NCBI GenBank assembly: GCA_028551475.1
Contig: CM052355.1
Coordinates: 23,029,580-23,093,579, forward strand
Source: Casuarina equisetifolia
Taxonomy: Eukaryota > Streptophyta > Magnoliopsida > Fagales > Casuarinaceae
Direction: 5' to 3'
DNA length: 64,000 nt
In this document: in pieces, positions 43,980 to 56,390 of the stretch
Numbering within the stretch: the first letter of the stretch is position 1
Layout: each line of letters opens with the position of its first letter
Translations under genes and position numbers: made by a program
Notes under the pieces: generated by a model
Database searches by the model: none
The model's input: only the letters and a program-made list of their open reading frames with translations
Told to the model about the DNA's origin: nothing

Positions 43980-45170
43980 AAGTCTAATTTGAAAGATATA
44001 ATCATCAAGTTGGCCAATACCACACAAAGCTTCATCCAGAGTATTGAAGTGAGATTTTGAAACCAAGAAGCTTCACTAAAAAATCTAGAGATACAAGTAG
44101 GTCAGCTAGCCAACATGATCTTAGGAAGACAATAGGGTTCTTTGCCACATAACATAGAGAAAAACCCTAAAGAATATGCAAAAGCTATGACCCTAAGAAA
44201 TGATAAGCAAGTGAGAGAAGATGATGTTGAGAAGGACATTTCCAAAGATAAGGACAATAATGTCGTTACACAATCTAAGGAGGCAACCAAGAGCAAAATT
44301 TTCTTGATAATCCCAAGGCATTTGTGCCGTTAATTCCATTCTCTCAACAACTTTAGCAACACAAAATGGATAAGCAATTCTTTAAATTTCTTGATGTATT
44401 TAAAAAATTTCACATTAACATTCATTTTGCAAATGCCTTAGCCGAAGTGCTAAGCTATGCAAATTTTTTGAAAGAGATATTGATAGAAAAAAGGAAGTTG
44501 GTAGATTATGAACCTATGAAATTAACTAAAAAGTGCTCAATCATCCTATAAAATAAATTACCACCAAAATTAAAAGATCCAGGGAGCTTAAAATTGTTTG
44601 CACTATAGAGATTCTTACTTTGGAAAACATTGTATGATTTAGGTACAAATATCAATTTGATGCCTCTTTCAATTTTCAAGAAATTAGGATTGAGCGAAGT
44701 AAAAGTGAGCACAATGTCACTTCAATTGGCTGATTGATCAATTAAATATCCGTAAGGCATTGTGGAAGATGTATTGGTAAAGGTTGATAAGTTTATCTTT
44801 TCTACAAATTTCATAGTTCTTGACATGGTGGAAGATTTTAAAGTACTACTTATCTTAGGTTGACATTTTCTAGCAACAAGAAGAACTCTTATTGATGTGC
44901 AACAAAAGAAGTTGATTCTTAGAGTTCAAGATGATCTTGTTACCTTTAATGTTCTTAAACCAATGAAATATCCTTTTGATGCTAATGTTTGTTTTAGAAT
45001 TAAGACAATTGACAAGTTAGAAAGTAAGGTTTTTTAAGAAAATGTTTTCAAAGACCCATTTCAAGCATGTTTAGTTTGCTCAAGGGACAAAGAAATTAAG
45101 AATGTGTTTCTTGTGGAGTATGCAAATCTCATGGAGGCATATCCACCATATTAAAGGAAAAAGGCAACAT
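43980..45170 (+). pseudogene. Athila gag end and protease remnant
   Basis: 'NLEIQVGQLANMILG' then 'KEYAKAMTLRNDKQ' are the Athila gag end. 'DKQFFKFLDVFKKFHINIHF' then 'CSIILNKLPPKLKDPGS'-like text leads to the protease core 'LYDLGTNINLMPLSIFKKLG', in which the DLGAS active-site motif is DLGTN. 'GIVEDVLVKVDKFIF' and 'IVLDMVEDFKVLLILG' complete the domain. Stops and small frame changes are scattered. No RT follows; the text goes to 'EAYPPY' and then to the non-coding 3' region. Confidence 0.82.
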
Positions 45171-46364
45171 AATTTAAGATAGTTTGGTTGACAACTATAA
45201 AGCAAGCAATTCTTGGGAGGTAACCTAAGCAAATTCATTATATTTCTTCATTGGTTTAGCAGTTACTTTTTTTTTAATGAAAAAAAGAAAAGAAAATTAT
45301 TCATAGAATATTCTATCTATCTTCTCTATTTTCTTTGTTTTATCCTAATCAAGTTCTTTCTAAAGACATTAGTTTCTTGAAGTTCATCATTAAGGCCATT
45401 CATGGACATAGCCTACAATAAAGGGAGTTTTCTTGTTCCCTTTTCTCCATTTTTTTTATTAAGGACAATGCTTCATCAAGTTTGGGAGTGGAAAAAAAAT
45501 GTACTAAATTTGATTTGAAAATTTTTCTTATGTCATGATTGCATTCCTTGTTGTGAATTCTTGGTGATTCCTAGAGAGATGTAAATTTTGTTCAAATATG
45601 CAATTGTGATATAAGTTAAGTTCTAATTATGTTGATCTACCTATTAAACACTAAAAGTCCTTAATTTTTGAAATTATGTCTGTCTATAGAGGTTCATGTG
45701 AAGTATGTGGTTTTCTTAGATCTCACCCAAGTCTTAGGATTTGTTTGATTCTCTTATGGTGAAATCTTAAGCTGTATCTAACTAAGAAAATGATTTAGAC
45801 CATCTATGAATTGATTGAGCCTTTTAAGCCAATCTTATTTACCTATCACTAGTCACCTTGCTAAGCCTTGATTCTTATCTTCTTCTTTTTTTAATTAAAA
45901 AAAATGACACCCACACACACACATATATATGTCTTCGCCTTGACCAAATTATCTCATCATCTCACACCCATGAACATTTTGATTTTTAGGATACAAGTTT
46001 ATTGGAGTTGAAAAAAAGTTGAAAAGAAAGATAGGGCATGGGGACAAATTGATTGTAATGATTATGTGAGGCATAGTATTTCATTTTTGCATTTTTCCAA
46101 AAAAAAAAAAAGAAAGAAAGAAAGAAGAAAGTATAACATGTTCTTTAGAATGGAATTGTCTTATTGTCCTTTATCATATTCAAAGCCATTCGATTTTTTG
46201 AAATAAGCCACTAAGCATAGCAATTGAATACCATTAGCAAGATAAGAATGTGGTGGCTACATCTCTAGTACTTTTGCTTTTGCTTTATTACAAAAAGCAT
46301 GATTGCGACTTTTGCTAGTGTCAAAATCCAACTAAAATCAAGAATTTTCTTAGCAGAAAAGATG
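45171..46364 (+). other. Non-coding 3' region of Athila derivative
   Basis: Contains CTTGGGAGGTAACCTAAGC (about 45213) and ACAATGCTTCATCAAGTTTGGG (about 45464), both standard landmarks of the region between pol and the 3' LTR in Athila-like elements. An A-rich and GAAA-repeat run lies at 46098-46130, and there is a short CACACACACATATATAT microsatellite near 45915. No open frame of note. Confidence 0.5.
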
Positions 46365-46560
46365 TTTGTTTAATTTTTACCATTGTCTTGATTTTTTGTG
46401 TTAAAGCTATGATGTAACCTAATTATAATGGTATGAATTTCATAGTTTCTATGTTTTGGAAGATATGAGATTTATGTGAGTTATATATTACTACATTCAA
46501 TACTTTTAGGTGATTAGCTACCACTTAAATGATTTGATTTGCATATTTGACAATTCTCCA
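46365..46560 (+). repeat. Fragment of Athila-type LTR
   Basis: GCTATGATGTAACCTAATTATAATGG and the following text match the middle of the LTRs at 1440-2858 and 29470-30798, ending at GATTTGCATATTTGA. Only about 200 bp remain. The quoted landmark continues over positions 46406-46431. Confidence 0.65.
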
Positions 46561-46999
46561 ATGTCATCCCTTCATGCATATTTTGTTATTAATGTCTATT
46601 GTATGGGTAATATCATGTCTTATATAGGCCTATCCTTAAGCTATTATAAAGGTACTGCAATCTCAACACTCTTCATCAACCATAACTTAATCACTAAAGG
46701 AGAATACATCACTTTACCATTGTCCACATCCCATGTGCATTAGCTTATAGTAATACTCACACCATTACAAACTTCTTCCTCAACATAGACCTATACTAGG
46801 GAATACTTAACAAAATTAGACCATTCTCTTATAGACATTTCAACTATAAAATGATTAGAAATGAACTAAATCCACTACTCATACTAACACCTAGGGAAAT
46901 AATGTTAGCTAATTGAGCATTCCTAGGTACACTAACTATTCAAGTAACCTCTACTCATTTGCTAGATTCTTGATAAATATAATGTTTTCTATAATATAA
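46561..46999. other. Unresolved sequence
   Basis: AT-rich. A 77-codon frame at 46510-46743 shows no motif. No gene or repeat boundary is recognised. Confidence 0.35.
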
Positions 47000-48077
47000 A
47001 TAGAAATTGCATTATTCTTTTATTTAAATTATTTTTGGCCAAATACTAATTATAAACCTTCTTATAGGTAGGCCACATTAACATTGAGTAAAGAAATGAA
47101 TGCTTAGGCTTGAAAGTCCAAACCAAATGGAACACAGCCTAGGACAAGTCTAAATGTTGATCCACTTAAAGATCTTACGTGACCCTAACTTAATGCATGA
47201 TGGAATGTAGGAAGTCTAGGCAAGATGGAACCCAACCAGACCTCTCATTTAACTTGCCCAACTTCACACAAGCCCATATCTAACTTTACAAAAAGAATAC
47301 TTGCATGCTCGTAACCCGTGACCTATTTCCTAGGACCCACGATTGTAAAGAACCCAAAATGATGTCGTGCTTCTTAAAAGGAAAACAAAAATGGAAAGAG
47401 CTGAACCTAAATCACGAAATCCATCCTCTTCATCCAAAAATCAAATCTCCAAATCTTCCATGATCAATGCCTTGATTCTTGGAGGAATTTTGCTACAATT
47501 CATAGGCAAATGGTAACAATATTAATTGCAAAAAGGTTACCATTGGAGTGCTTTGCAGTTCTATAAAGGAAGCAAATCTTAAAGAAAATCATCCAGCCAA
47601 ACAAAAAATCTGAAGCCACTTTACTATCAATTAAGAAGGCTACATTTTGTAAGGAGTTTTCTTTTTACTTTACAAGTGGTAGTGCTTTTTAGAAAATATT
47701 CTATTGTTACTTGTATTAACCTTAAGCAATTAGCGATTTAGCTTTGTACTTCAATATTATGCTTTAGCATATACTTTCTGGTTGTTGAAGTAAATTGTTG
47801 ATATTGTATCCAAAAAACTAGATTTGGTTGAAGCTAGATTGTAATCCTAGGATTACCCTATATTTGTAATCGTGAACATCAAAGATACCTTTTAGTGATT
47901 TACTAAAGGAAATGGAGTAAGGCCTATTGAGAAGCCCTATTCACTTTAAAAATTATGTGGTTTGATTTGCTTGATACCGCTGCATATTTATTTGTTCACC
48001 CTAAATACAAAATTTAAAGAAAAATCAAACACATCTAATTCAACCCCTCTTTTGTAAGTGACTTAGGACCTAACAAT
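47000..48077 (+). repeat. Copia-type LTR (CCCC-tail group), left end uncertain
   Basis: The right end AATTCAACCCCTCTTTTG followed by GGACCTAACA (48077) is the CCCC-type LTR tail of SIRE-like copia elements. A TATA box (TTCTATAAAGGAAGC) lies near 47570, at the right distance for the same strand. The start is not visible; 47000 is a guess from the TATA position. No primer site follows, so it may be a solo LTR or fragment. Confidence 0.5.
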
Positions 48078-48675
48078 TCCCTTAACAAATGCTAAATCTC
48101 AAGTGCTTTTCCATAAGCAGTCTTATTCAACCAAAAACTAAGTCCACAAATGCCGTCAACTAGCCAATCCAATCATGTAGTGCTACCTTTCAAAATTAAT
48201 TATCCTTTCTTTGAGAAATGATTTTATTTTTTAACTCATTAGTGATTCCTAAATTACCTTTCTAATTACCTTTCTTTTCCAAAATTAATTGTGCACTAAC
48301 CTCTGAGACTTCCTTTATCTTTTCCTACTTCTAGCATTATAAACTCTTATTTTCCTTCTACTACTATTAATTGACAACATGTTTGAAGCTTTAAATAAAA
48401 AGCACTCTTCCCTTTGAATCCTTTTTTAGCTACCCTATGAAACCTTGTAGCTTGGCTAAACACAACCAAAAGATTTTAAACAATTGCAAAATGATAGATT
48501 AGTTCCCTTATGTCACTATTACCAAGGCACCAAATGAAGAACATCTCTCACATCCTCATTTAGGATTAGCCTCCTAAAATTAGCCTTGCTAATGGCATAG
48601 TAAAGAGTGAAGCCAAAACAATCTAAATTAATAAAGTCTCATAAATTCATCAAGAGCATCCATAAGTCTTGATGT
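48078..48675. other. Unresolved sequence
   Basis: No gene seen. It lies between the copia LTR and the split LTR that begins at 48676. Confidence 0.35.
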
Positions 48676-50870
48676 TGATGCATCCAAGCCTAAGTATTAC
48701 TCATTCATGCATTAAAGTGTTGCATCCATAATGTTCCCCATTAGGTTTAAGAAGCCTAAAGGTGAAGGGCATCTTAGAAATTCTCCACGATTTCTATTTT
48801 GTTTAGATTCTTTAATTGTTGTTTAGTATTTTCTTAAATTTTCAATCTTTGATTGTCTAAGATTCATTTATTATTGTTTAAGGTTTTCTTAAATTGTTTG
48901 TCTTTAATTGTCTAGGATTTTAGTGTTGAAAATCATATGCTTATATGCTTTGTGGAGAAAAAATTTATTTATGAATATATGACCTTGTGTGAATATATTA
49001 AATGTCAAAGGAAGTAAAAGGTGTACAAATTATAATATCAATTAATGATATTATAAAGTAGCTGGTTTCCTACATTCCACTATCAAACATTACATATGAA
49101 GTTAAAATGAATTATTTTATATGTGATTTAATTAGTAAAATAATTCATATTAGTGATTATAATAAGAGAATGTGATACTTGGAAATTGTGTGCTTATAGG
49201 TACGTTTGAAGGATAAAGGTATGCTATTTGTTCAAGTTAAATATGAGAGAAAATATATCATTATTGGACCAACCATATATATATTGGACTGATGTTGGAC
49301 TGACCATATATATATTGGACTGATGTTAGAGCGATTAAATAAAAAAAAAACTAGACGGCCCATGAAACTAAAGCTTGCAGAACTTAGCCCGAGTACATAT
49401 CACTTAAGTGAAACGTAGCCGTTTCACTTTGATAAGAGGTTAAGCTCTTACGTTGAACAGATTGAAGCCCTAGCCGCATACCTGATTGAAGCTGTCCTCC
49501 TCCTCTTTCTCTTTCTCAACTACTGACTCTCCAACGAGAAAAAGAATGAAGCGATGGATTGTTAGAACAGCTTTCTATTGCAAAAATCATCTTCTTTGTA
49601 GTTGTATTATGTCATTTCTATCAAGTCTTAACGGTAAAGTATCAAATAGGTTTGAACCGAAACCCTAAAGTGTTCAAGGTTTGATAATATGCTATAAAAG
49701 GAGCTTCGGGTGAATGTTTGGAATCAGCTAAATGATATTTTGCCGATTTGATTAAAAGAGATCGAAGCTTTGAATCATTTTCTATCACTGCCGTATTCTT
49801 CAATCCTTGGAAAAAGAAAGAATATTTGGTGATATTCTTTAAATTCATTATCTTGTGAACATCAACTAATAGGTTAATCTTTGTATGTGCTAGATTATCT
49901 CAAATATTATTTGCATATAAAGATCTTTGTAAATCTAAAACCCTAGCTTTGTCAAAGTTAGGGGTTTCATGATTAGAGCTTGTATTAATTGGCTCCCTGA
50001 TAAGCTTAATTCCTCACTCATATTACATATTTGAGGATTAGCTTGATGTGCTAAGGTTTTAGAAACCTAAACCTTGTAATTAATAATTGAAATAACTCCT
50101 TGTTAAGCAATTCTATAGTGTAGGAGAAGGGTTCTCCTAGCTTGAAATAAAGTAGACTTCAACTTGGTTTAAGTTGAAGGAAAAGAAGGTGGAAGTAGAT
50201 GAAAAGTGCCAAACTACTGTGTAATTCTTTGAGCTTGATCATCTCATTTTTAATTCTTGATTATATGCTCTAATATCACTATGTTAACTAACAACCTTGT
50301 CTGAATAGTTAAAAATTAGTAAACAAAACATAAAATTGAAATATCCAATTCAACCCCCCTTCTTGGATAGCCATAAAGCCTTACATCTAGGATTCCTTTA
50401 TTGTTGTTTAGGTCTTTCTTAAATTGCTAGTCTTTCATTGTCTAAAATCTTTTTATTGTTTGATATTACTTATTTTCTAGGATTCCTTAGTTATTTATGA
50501 TCTTTGATTTGTCCATGATTTCCTAGTTTTTCTAGAATTCTTAAGTGTCAGGTTTAGCTTTATATTTAAAAAAGGAGTCTTTTCAATTGTAATAAGTACT
50601 TTCTTTTCAATGAAAGAGAAAACACTAAGTTATTTATTCAATTTTTATCCTTTATCTAATTTTTGCCATCTTAGAGTTGATTCTTAGCATCTATCTTTTA
50701 GTTTTCTTGTTTAACCATTTGTTCCATCTTTAATTTTTCATTTTTCCTTTTTTTTTCCCTTCTAACCAAAAGACATCTTTTCTCATAGAAAAATCAAAAA
50801 AGTAGAAGAACAACTACTATAGATTAACTTCAAACAAAACTCGCTCAAGTCTACCATAAAATTAGCATCA
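48676..50870 (+). repeat. LTR of the 3243-7030 family, split by a solo LTR
   Basis: Starts TGATGCATCCAAGCC and ends ATTAGCATCA, with the family tail CTCGCTCAAGTCTACC. Without the 1462-bp insert (48924-50385) it is about 733 bp, against 753-758 bp for the complete copies, and it follows them in order with considerable divergence. No target duplication found, and no primer site or gag is recognisable after it. Confidence 0.7.
48924..50385 (+). mobile_element. Solo LTR, same family as solo LTRs A and B
   Basis: 1462 bp, TGTTGAAAATC to CCTTACA, flanked by TTTAG (48919-48923) and TCTAG (50386-50390), a duplication with one transition. TATA box GCTATAAAAGGAGC near 49690; tail AATTCAACCCCCCTTCTTGG at the right end. 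The hairpin with 11-bp arms is at 49030-49056. Opposite orientation to A and B relative to the window. Confidence 0.78.
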
Positions 50871-51199
50871 CATTCATTCATAGACATGTAATTAATAACA
50901 ATCAGCATTGAATAATTCAGACAAAGAACCAAAGTGCTACACAACTCTCATCATGTTCATTATCCCTAATAGCCTATCATGCCATCCTCTCAATGCTAAG
51001 CCAAACCAAACTTGCCACATTTAAAAATAGGCTCTAAAAAATTATTAACTAAATTCATCGTTTTTAAACTTCCCTAAACTTTGAAATCACAATTCAAATA
51101 TACCATCAAATACTACTTAAAATTCTATACTTTTCTTGGTAATTGCCTTAATTGCAACCCTACTTAATACAAACATGTAGTATTTAAAACTTGCCCAAA
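50871..51199. other. Unresolved sequence
   Basis: No gene recognised. It may contain the decayed distal part of the minus-strand copia gag to its right. Confidence 0.3.
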
Positions 51200-53230
51200 A
51201 AATACATAGCATGTTTCCTTTCAATTATGTTCAAGATCCTTCTTTTTGTCTACCATGTTCAAATTATATATTTTTTTAACTCCTCATTTTCTTTCTTGAG
51301 CTCTCTAAATTCATTCTTACTCATTCAATGTTTAGTACAAGTAGTTTTGTCTTCATCTAATTATTTTCTATCTTTAAATGTTGCACTTCTTTTTAACACA
51401 TGATGTTTTTCCTTTTTAGTTCCAATAACTTATCACTAAGATTGTTAAATTCATTTAGTGAATCATCAAAAGCAATTTGCAATTCATCTTCACCATAATT
51501 TTTAGAACTTGTTACCTCATTTGATGAATTAGGAACAAACTTGAAATATCTCCATCTTCATCAAAATGTTGTATGGACATATCAACTTCCTCACACTTTG
51601 TCATGAAGCAAATGTTAGCAACTTCTTCTTTTTTCTTCTTCTTTTTCTTCCTCTTCATTGGTGGAGAAGTTGCCATCTCAAGTTGTAACCATGGCCCTTC
51701 TTTATTTTTGCTATCATCATTATCAAATTTGTTTTTCAACTTTGGACAATTAGTTTGAAAATGACCAAGCTTTTCACATTCATAGTAAACTTTTTCATCA
51801 TTTCCTTCTCTTATTGTCTTTGTTTTCCCTAAATCTATCCTTCTTACAAGCAAATCTAGATATTCTAACAAGCATTGCAATATCATGCTTTAAATCTTCT
51901 AGATCATTTTTAGATTCCTTAACTTTGAATACAATGTTCTTACTACCATTCTTATAGTCCTTTTTTTTTTTTTCCTTTCTAATTAAGGCTAACTCATAAG
52001 TTTGTAAGGATCCTAACATTTATTTAAGGATAGTTTATCTAAATTATAAGCTTTTTTAATAGATGTTTTCTTAGGGTCCCATGACTCTAATAGGCAGGTT
52101 GGTAACTTTTTAACTAATTCACCATGAGTCAAAATACCATCCTTAAGCCAACATCAAAATTTTGGAAGATTTCACTATTTTTGTTCCATCATGAGTAACT
52201 TTTAGTTTTTTTTTCCCCCTATTTCCCTAGTTATCTCACAAGTGAACATTTTGTTGTATTCTATTAGCAAGAGTGTTGTATATAGGTATGTCATAGCTTT
52301 ACAATTTAGTCCACTTGGTTGTTAATGCAGACCCAATGGCAAGCTTAAGCAAGCTTAGGTTAAGGAAGATATGTAAAAATTATTATTATTATTATTTTGT
52401 ATTTTCTAGGCTTTCTATGAAAAAAATGAGTGTTTGGGCAAAGAGAATGGGAGAAAAAAGGAAATTAAGAAGTACTAAAAAAACAAAAAAAAAAAGATGC
52501 CAAGTAACCACTCTAAAATGTCAAGGCAATGCCACTAGTCAAGGAGGCACTCCACCACCAATTTTGGGTGAGAATTGGATAAAGAAAGTAAAAGTTGAAA
52601 ACAATTTTGAGTTTTCTAATTCTCTATGAAAAACTAGTTTGCTTACAATTGAAATTATGCTCCCTTTGAATAGGCAGCTAAACCTAATTCTAAAGGATTT
52701 TGACAAATCAAGAATCCTTTAAATTAAGGAAATTTCAAACAAATCAGGATATTGACAAATGAGAGAATCTTAGACAAATAAGGGATTTGATAGGTGTGGA
52801 AATCTCAGATAAATCAAGAATCTAAATAGTTAAGGAAAACCAAACAAAAGGAAATAATCTTAGATAATAAAGAAACCTAGAAAATTAAAGACTTTAATAA
52901 CTATTTAGGAAACCTCTAACATTAATGAGAAAAATTTAAGTCATCCTAAAGATTCTAGAGAATATTCATGAAATATTCTTTAACCTTGCCCTTTCTAGAC
53001 CCATTGGATTACGTTGTGGCTCAAACAAGTATTGAATGACAAGCTCAACATATGGGTTGGCCCAATAGTTTGAGCTAAGGTAGCTGTTCTCACATCAATT
53101 GCACTCTTTTTGGGTACATCTACCCTAATTTCTATGATCTTCTAGGCTTTGGGATCATGGTATTTAAGCCAAATCCTTATCATAGTCTTCCAATGGCTGA
53201 AGTTTGAACCATAAAAAATGGGAGTCTTAT
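51200..53230 (-). pseudogene. Copia gag remnant, split by a gypsy LTR
   Basis: Minus strand. The first part (53230-53098) reads 'FYGSNFSHWKTMIRIWLKYH', the copia gag opening. After the LTR insert (53097-52326) it resumes with 'MFTCEITREIG', 'KLKVTHDGTKIVKSSKILML' and 'SLQTYELALIRKEKKKKDY'. A zinc-knuckle relic 'YYECEKLGHFQTNCPKL' (first Cys lost to Tyr) and 'EEVANICFMT' follow, then 'EDELQIAFDDSLNEFNNLSD'. This is the gag of the SIRE/Tork side of copia. Many stops are present. The 124-codon open part at 51886-51512 spans the zinc knuckle. Confidence 0.8.
52326..53097 (-). repeat. LTR of the 3243-7030 family inside copia gag
   Basis: On the minus strand it starts TGATGTGAGAACAGC (53097) and ends near CTGCATTAA (about 52326), with the family landmarks AACGTAATCCAATGGGTC and CTTAACCTAAGC. 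About 770 bp. It interrupts the copia gag, whose frame is recognisable on both sides. I could not identify a clean target duplication, so the lower end is approximate. Confidence 0.65.
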
Positions 53231-53322
53231 TGTTAGGTAATATAGTCTAAACGTTGGTTGCTATGATCTCTCTAGTGTTCCAAATCTAATTCAAATATCC
53301 AAAGCATTACTTTAATACCAAT

Positions 53323-53697
53323 TGTAAGATCTCTAGGCAACCTAAGAGGGGGATTGAATTAATAGGGCAGTTTGTATTCAAAACAATAGAGAAAAGGGAG
53401 AAGAGAGATTAGAATGAAATTTGTGAAGGAATTGTACAAAGGAGGTCGTTTCCCTCATATAAAAATTAGTCTTGTTCTAGCAATTCTCTTGTGTTGATAT
53501 TTGTATGTGTTTATTCTCTCTGTAGTTTGAATCTATTTGCAACAAGAGAAGGAAGAAAATGAAATTTGAGGACCAATTGGGAGTTAAGCCGATTCTTTAA
53601 AGGCCTTTATCCCAACCTATAACCCATGCAGGTTTTGATATCTCCATTAACTTTGTTGAAAGGTTGCCCCCTTCAAATATACGACAATTTCAGTCTA
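53323..53697 (-). repeat. Copia LTR and primer site of the minus-strand element
   Basis: On the minus strand the LTR ends AATTCAATCCCCCTCTTAGG then GATCTTACA (53323), directly followed by ATTGGTATTAAAGT, a decayed initiator tRNA-Met primer site (53304-53322). The gag opening follows at about 53230. The LTR start is uncertain; 53697 is the furthest plausible point before the composition changes. Confidence 0.62.
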
Positions 53698-54140
53698 CAC
53701 GAGAAATGCGATGATGAGTAAGGAAGCCTTTCGGTATTCTCCTCACCCACGAGGCCACCTTGGACATCTCCAACCAGACCACGGCAACAAGTCCGCCCAT
53801 GCTTCGTCTCTGGCAATGAATAGACTCCTCAACAAGCTGCCAACTCGGCTTCTCAAAACTCATCCCAGAATTGGGCCCAACAGCCGCAACCGCCCAAATG
53901 CCGCTCTGCCACTCAGTCCGGGTCCATAAGTTAGAATAGGAACTGAAGGCAGGCCATTTTTCACATATGCTGCACCAAGGCCATTGAGCCTCCACTTGTC
54001 AAGAAAGGTATACCCATGGTCAACCTCTATACCTAGCCTAAAAATTCCGACAAGCCCATTTCACACTGCTCCCCTACCTCCAACACTACCAACCATGTCA
54101 CCAATCACGTACGTCTTGACAATCTAACTCCTTCCACTGG
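53698..54140. other. GC-richer segment, origin unknown
   Basis: Clearly higher in C and G than its surroundings. Open on both strands (53711-53929 plus, 53995-53690 minus, 101 codons), which is expected of GC-rich DNA and no proof of coding. The minus-strand frame has a weak CxxC pattern ('CSICEKW') that could be a gag zinc-knuckle relic. I do not assign it. Confidence 0.35.
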
Positions 54141-54886
54141 GCTTCACCAAGTTATTCTATGTGAGAGCATGGGCCTTTCAATTACCCGCACACGTAACCT
54201 CCAATCACCTAATTCTTTTAAGATTAAAAATGTTATTATTATACTAAAATTCAAAGAACTTACTTTTTTATCTCCAAATTTAAGAAAGCTAATAACTGTG
54301 ATTTTATTTTTTACCTCGATTATTGCACAGTACAAAACTTTTGGGCAGACCGATTTCCATTCCAGAGTAATAGCGATCACGGACTCTACCATCTTAATTT
54401 GTTGGCCCTTGAAAACAACAAATTGCCTTGAGAGTGACAAAATATAGTGTGTTGGCATCATTACCTAAGTCGTGCTGCATATGACAATGTAATAAAGCTA
54501 CTTAACGCCACTGGGATTAGAAAAAAAAATTCTGATCTTTGACATGTCATCCTGCCATGTCATCTCGCCATGTCATGCCTCCCCGTGAGCTTCCACCTCA
54601 GCACCTCCAGTCCGCATCACACGGCCATGTGAGCAAGGTAGACACGTCAACCCTTACGAACATGCCTCTTTGTCGCCGTCTTAACCCACTCGTGCATAGT
54701 ACAAGTTGCTGAACATCGTCAACCCAGATGGCAAACCCGATTAAGAAAAAGCAATTGAAAGATGTGTGAAATCCGACCATTGTCAATACCCTTCAAGGAA
54801 GGAAAGCTCTGAACCAAAATTCAAACTTCTCTTGCAAGAATCGAAGATTGTGTCACTGCGACAAAGAAATGAACCTATGAAATTCA
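54141..54886. other. Unresolved, with a 13-bp triple repeat
   Basis: No gene recognised. At 54543-54581 CATGTCATCCTGC is repeated three times with small changes. ORFs on both strands (54169-54447 and 54461-54144) overlap and show no motif. Confidence 0.4.
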
Positions 54887-56182
54887 TGTTCGGTGAATTT
54901 TAAATGCAAATGAACATGTCGAACAAGTAATATAATGATAAGAAAAGTATCGTCCCACAGAGATTGGTGATTACTATGCCAACTAATTACTAACAGTGAA
55001 CAACTCTTAGAATTTATCTAACAAATCCAAATTGATAGAGAATAAACTAATCAACTAAATTTAATAAAACTAAATACACAAAATATGTTAAAGTGTTCGA
55101 TTTCACCATAACTATGAGGTACTAATATAGATTATGTATGCTTGCAAGAGGGATAATATCTATGTGATGGCGAAACTTCCTAATTTATTTACTATCCTAT
55201 GTCTAGGTATAGCAAACCTACTTAGTTCATTAATTCACTATATTTCTATATGTGAATTGAAACAAACCAAATGCATTAGGATCTATGAACATTCCCAGTT
55301 TATAATAAATCTTTCGATTATCTTATCACCAAAAGCCACACAAATAACATGGTATATATCTATCCATATTTAATTCATGGTTATATATTATAAGAAGCAA
55401 TTGCATATTATTACCTCTCAGTCTCAAACATGCACATCAAATCATTCAAGTGGTGGCCAATCACTTAAAAGCATTAAGCATAATAATATATAACTCACAT
55501 AAATAAAATATCTTGCAAAATATAACAATCATAAGATTCATACCATCATAATTAGGTTACATCGTAGCTATAACAAAAATAAACTAAAACATAAAGAAAT
55601 AATGAGGAATGATGGTAATAAGAAATAAAGAAGCCATCTTGAATCCAAGAACAAGAAGTCTGTCACCCTTTTTGCCTTCTCTTCAAGAAAACCTTAAATT
55701 CTTAGCCTCTCTCTTGAGTTGTGCTTAATTTCCTCCTCCTCTTTTTTTGCCTATTCTCTTCTCTTAAATAGGGTTTAGGTTTAGACCTACTCTTATCCTA
55801 GTAGAATTGGGTCTTAGAGATCTAAAACAATTGGGTTTTGAACTCTTAATTTAATTAGGTTTTGAACTCTTAATTTAATTAAGCTTTGAACTCCTAATAT
55901 GATTAGGTTTTCTAATTATTTAGAAAGCCTAATAACAATAAAATCTAATAACAATCATTCAAAGCCCAAGCCCATCTTGACTCTCTTGATCCTGATATTA
56001 TGATTTTGCCACACAATAAGCATCAAGCTCTCTATGTTCATCTCTTTTCTCCTTGTCTTCTTGTGCTACATAAACAAGATAAATTTAAGTAAATAAAGAG
56101 GAGTTCAAATGTTTTCTCACAATTATTAAAGTTATTTATTGCCTAAAATAGGTAAAATAACTCTATAAAAATAGAGTTATCA
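54887..56182 (-). mobile_element. Solo LTR, Athila-type Ty3/gypsy
   Basis: Minus-strand copy of the LTR at 1440-2858. It starts TGATAACTCTAT (56182) and ends CACCGAACA (54887), 1296 bp. Flanked by ATTCA (54882-54886) and ATCCA (56183-56187), a target duplication with one transition. The terminal hairpin is intact (56160-56182). It lacks most of the purine-only block of the other two copies. The plus-strand frame at 55134-55373 is antisense to the LTR and not called. Confidence 0.8.
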
Positions 56183-56294
56183 ATCCACTACAAAGTGAAA
56201 GGAACTTGTGAAATCTTCTCTAACTAAAAAATAAACTTGTGAAACCTTTACCAACTCACATTAGAAAAACAAATCAATTAAAGAAAGTTGTTTA

Positions 56295-56390
56295 GTCAAT
56301 TAACTTAATGGTTAAGTTAATAGGGATCTCAGTTGTGAGATACGAGATTGATGCCTTGTGTGCATAATTTCTCTTGTTTCTCTGACAATG
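56295..56390 (+). mobile_element. Possible tRNA-related SINE fragment
   Basis: TTAACTTAATGGTTAAG resembles an A box, and ACGAGATTGATGCC about 35 bp later a decayed B box. The surrounding text has the feel of plant tRNA-derived SINE heads. No tail or target duplication identified. Confidence 0.28.

Noticed and set aside
46090..46135. A-rich/GAAA run as a possible LINE or SINE tail
   Set aside because: It lies in the non-coding 3' region of an Athila derivative; no LINE or SINE body adjoins it.
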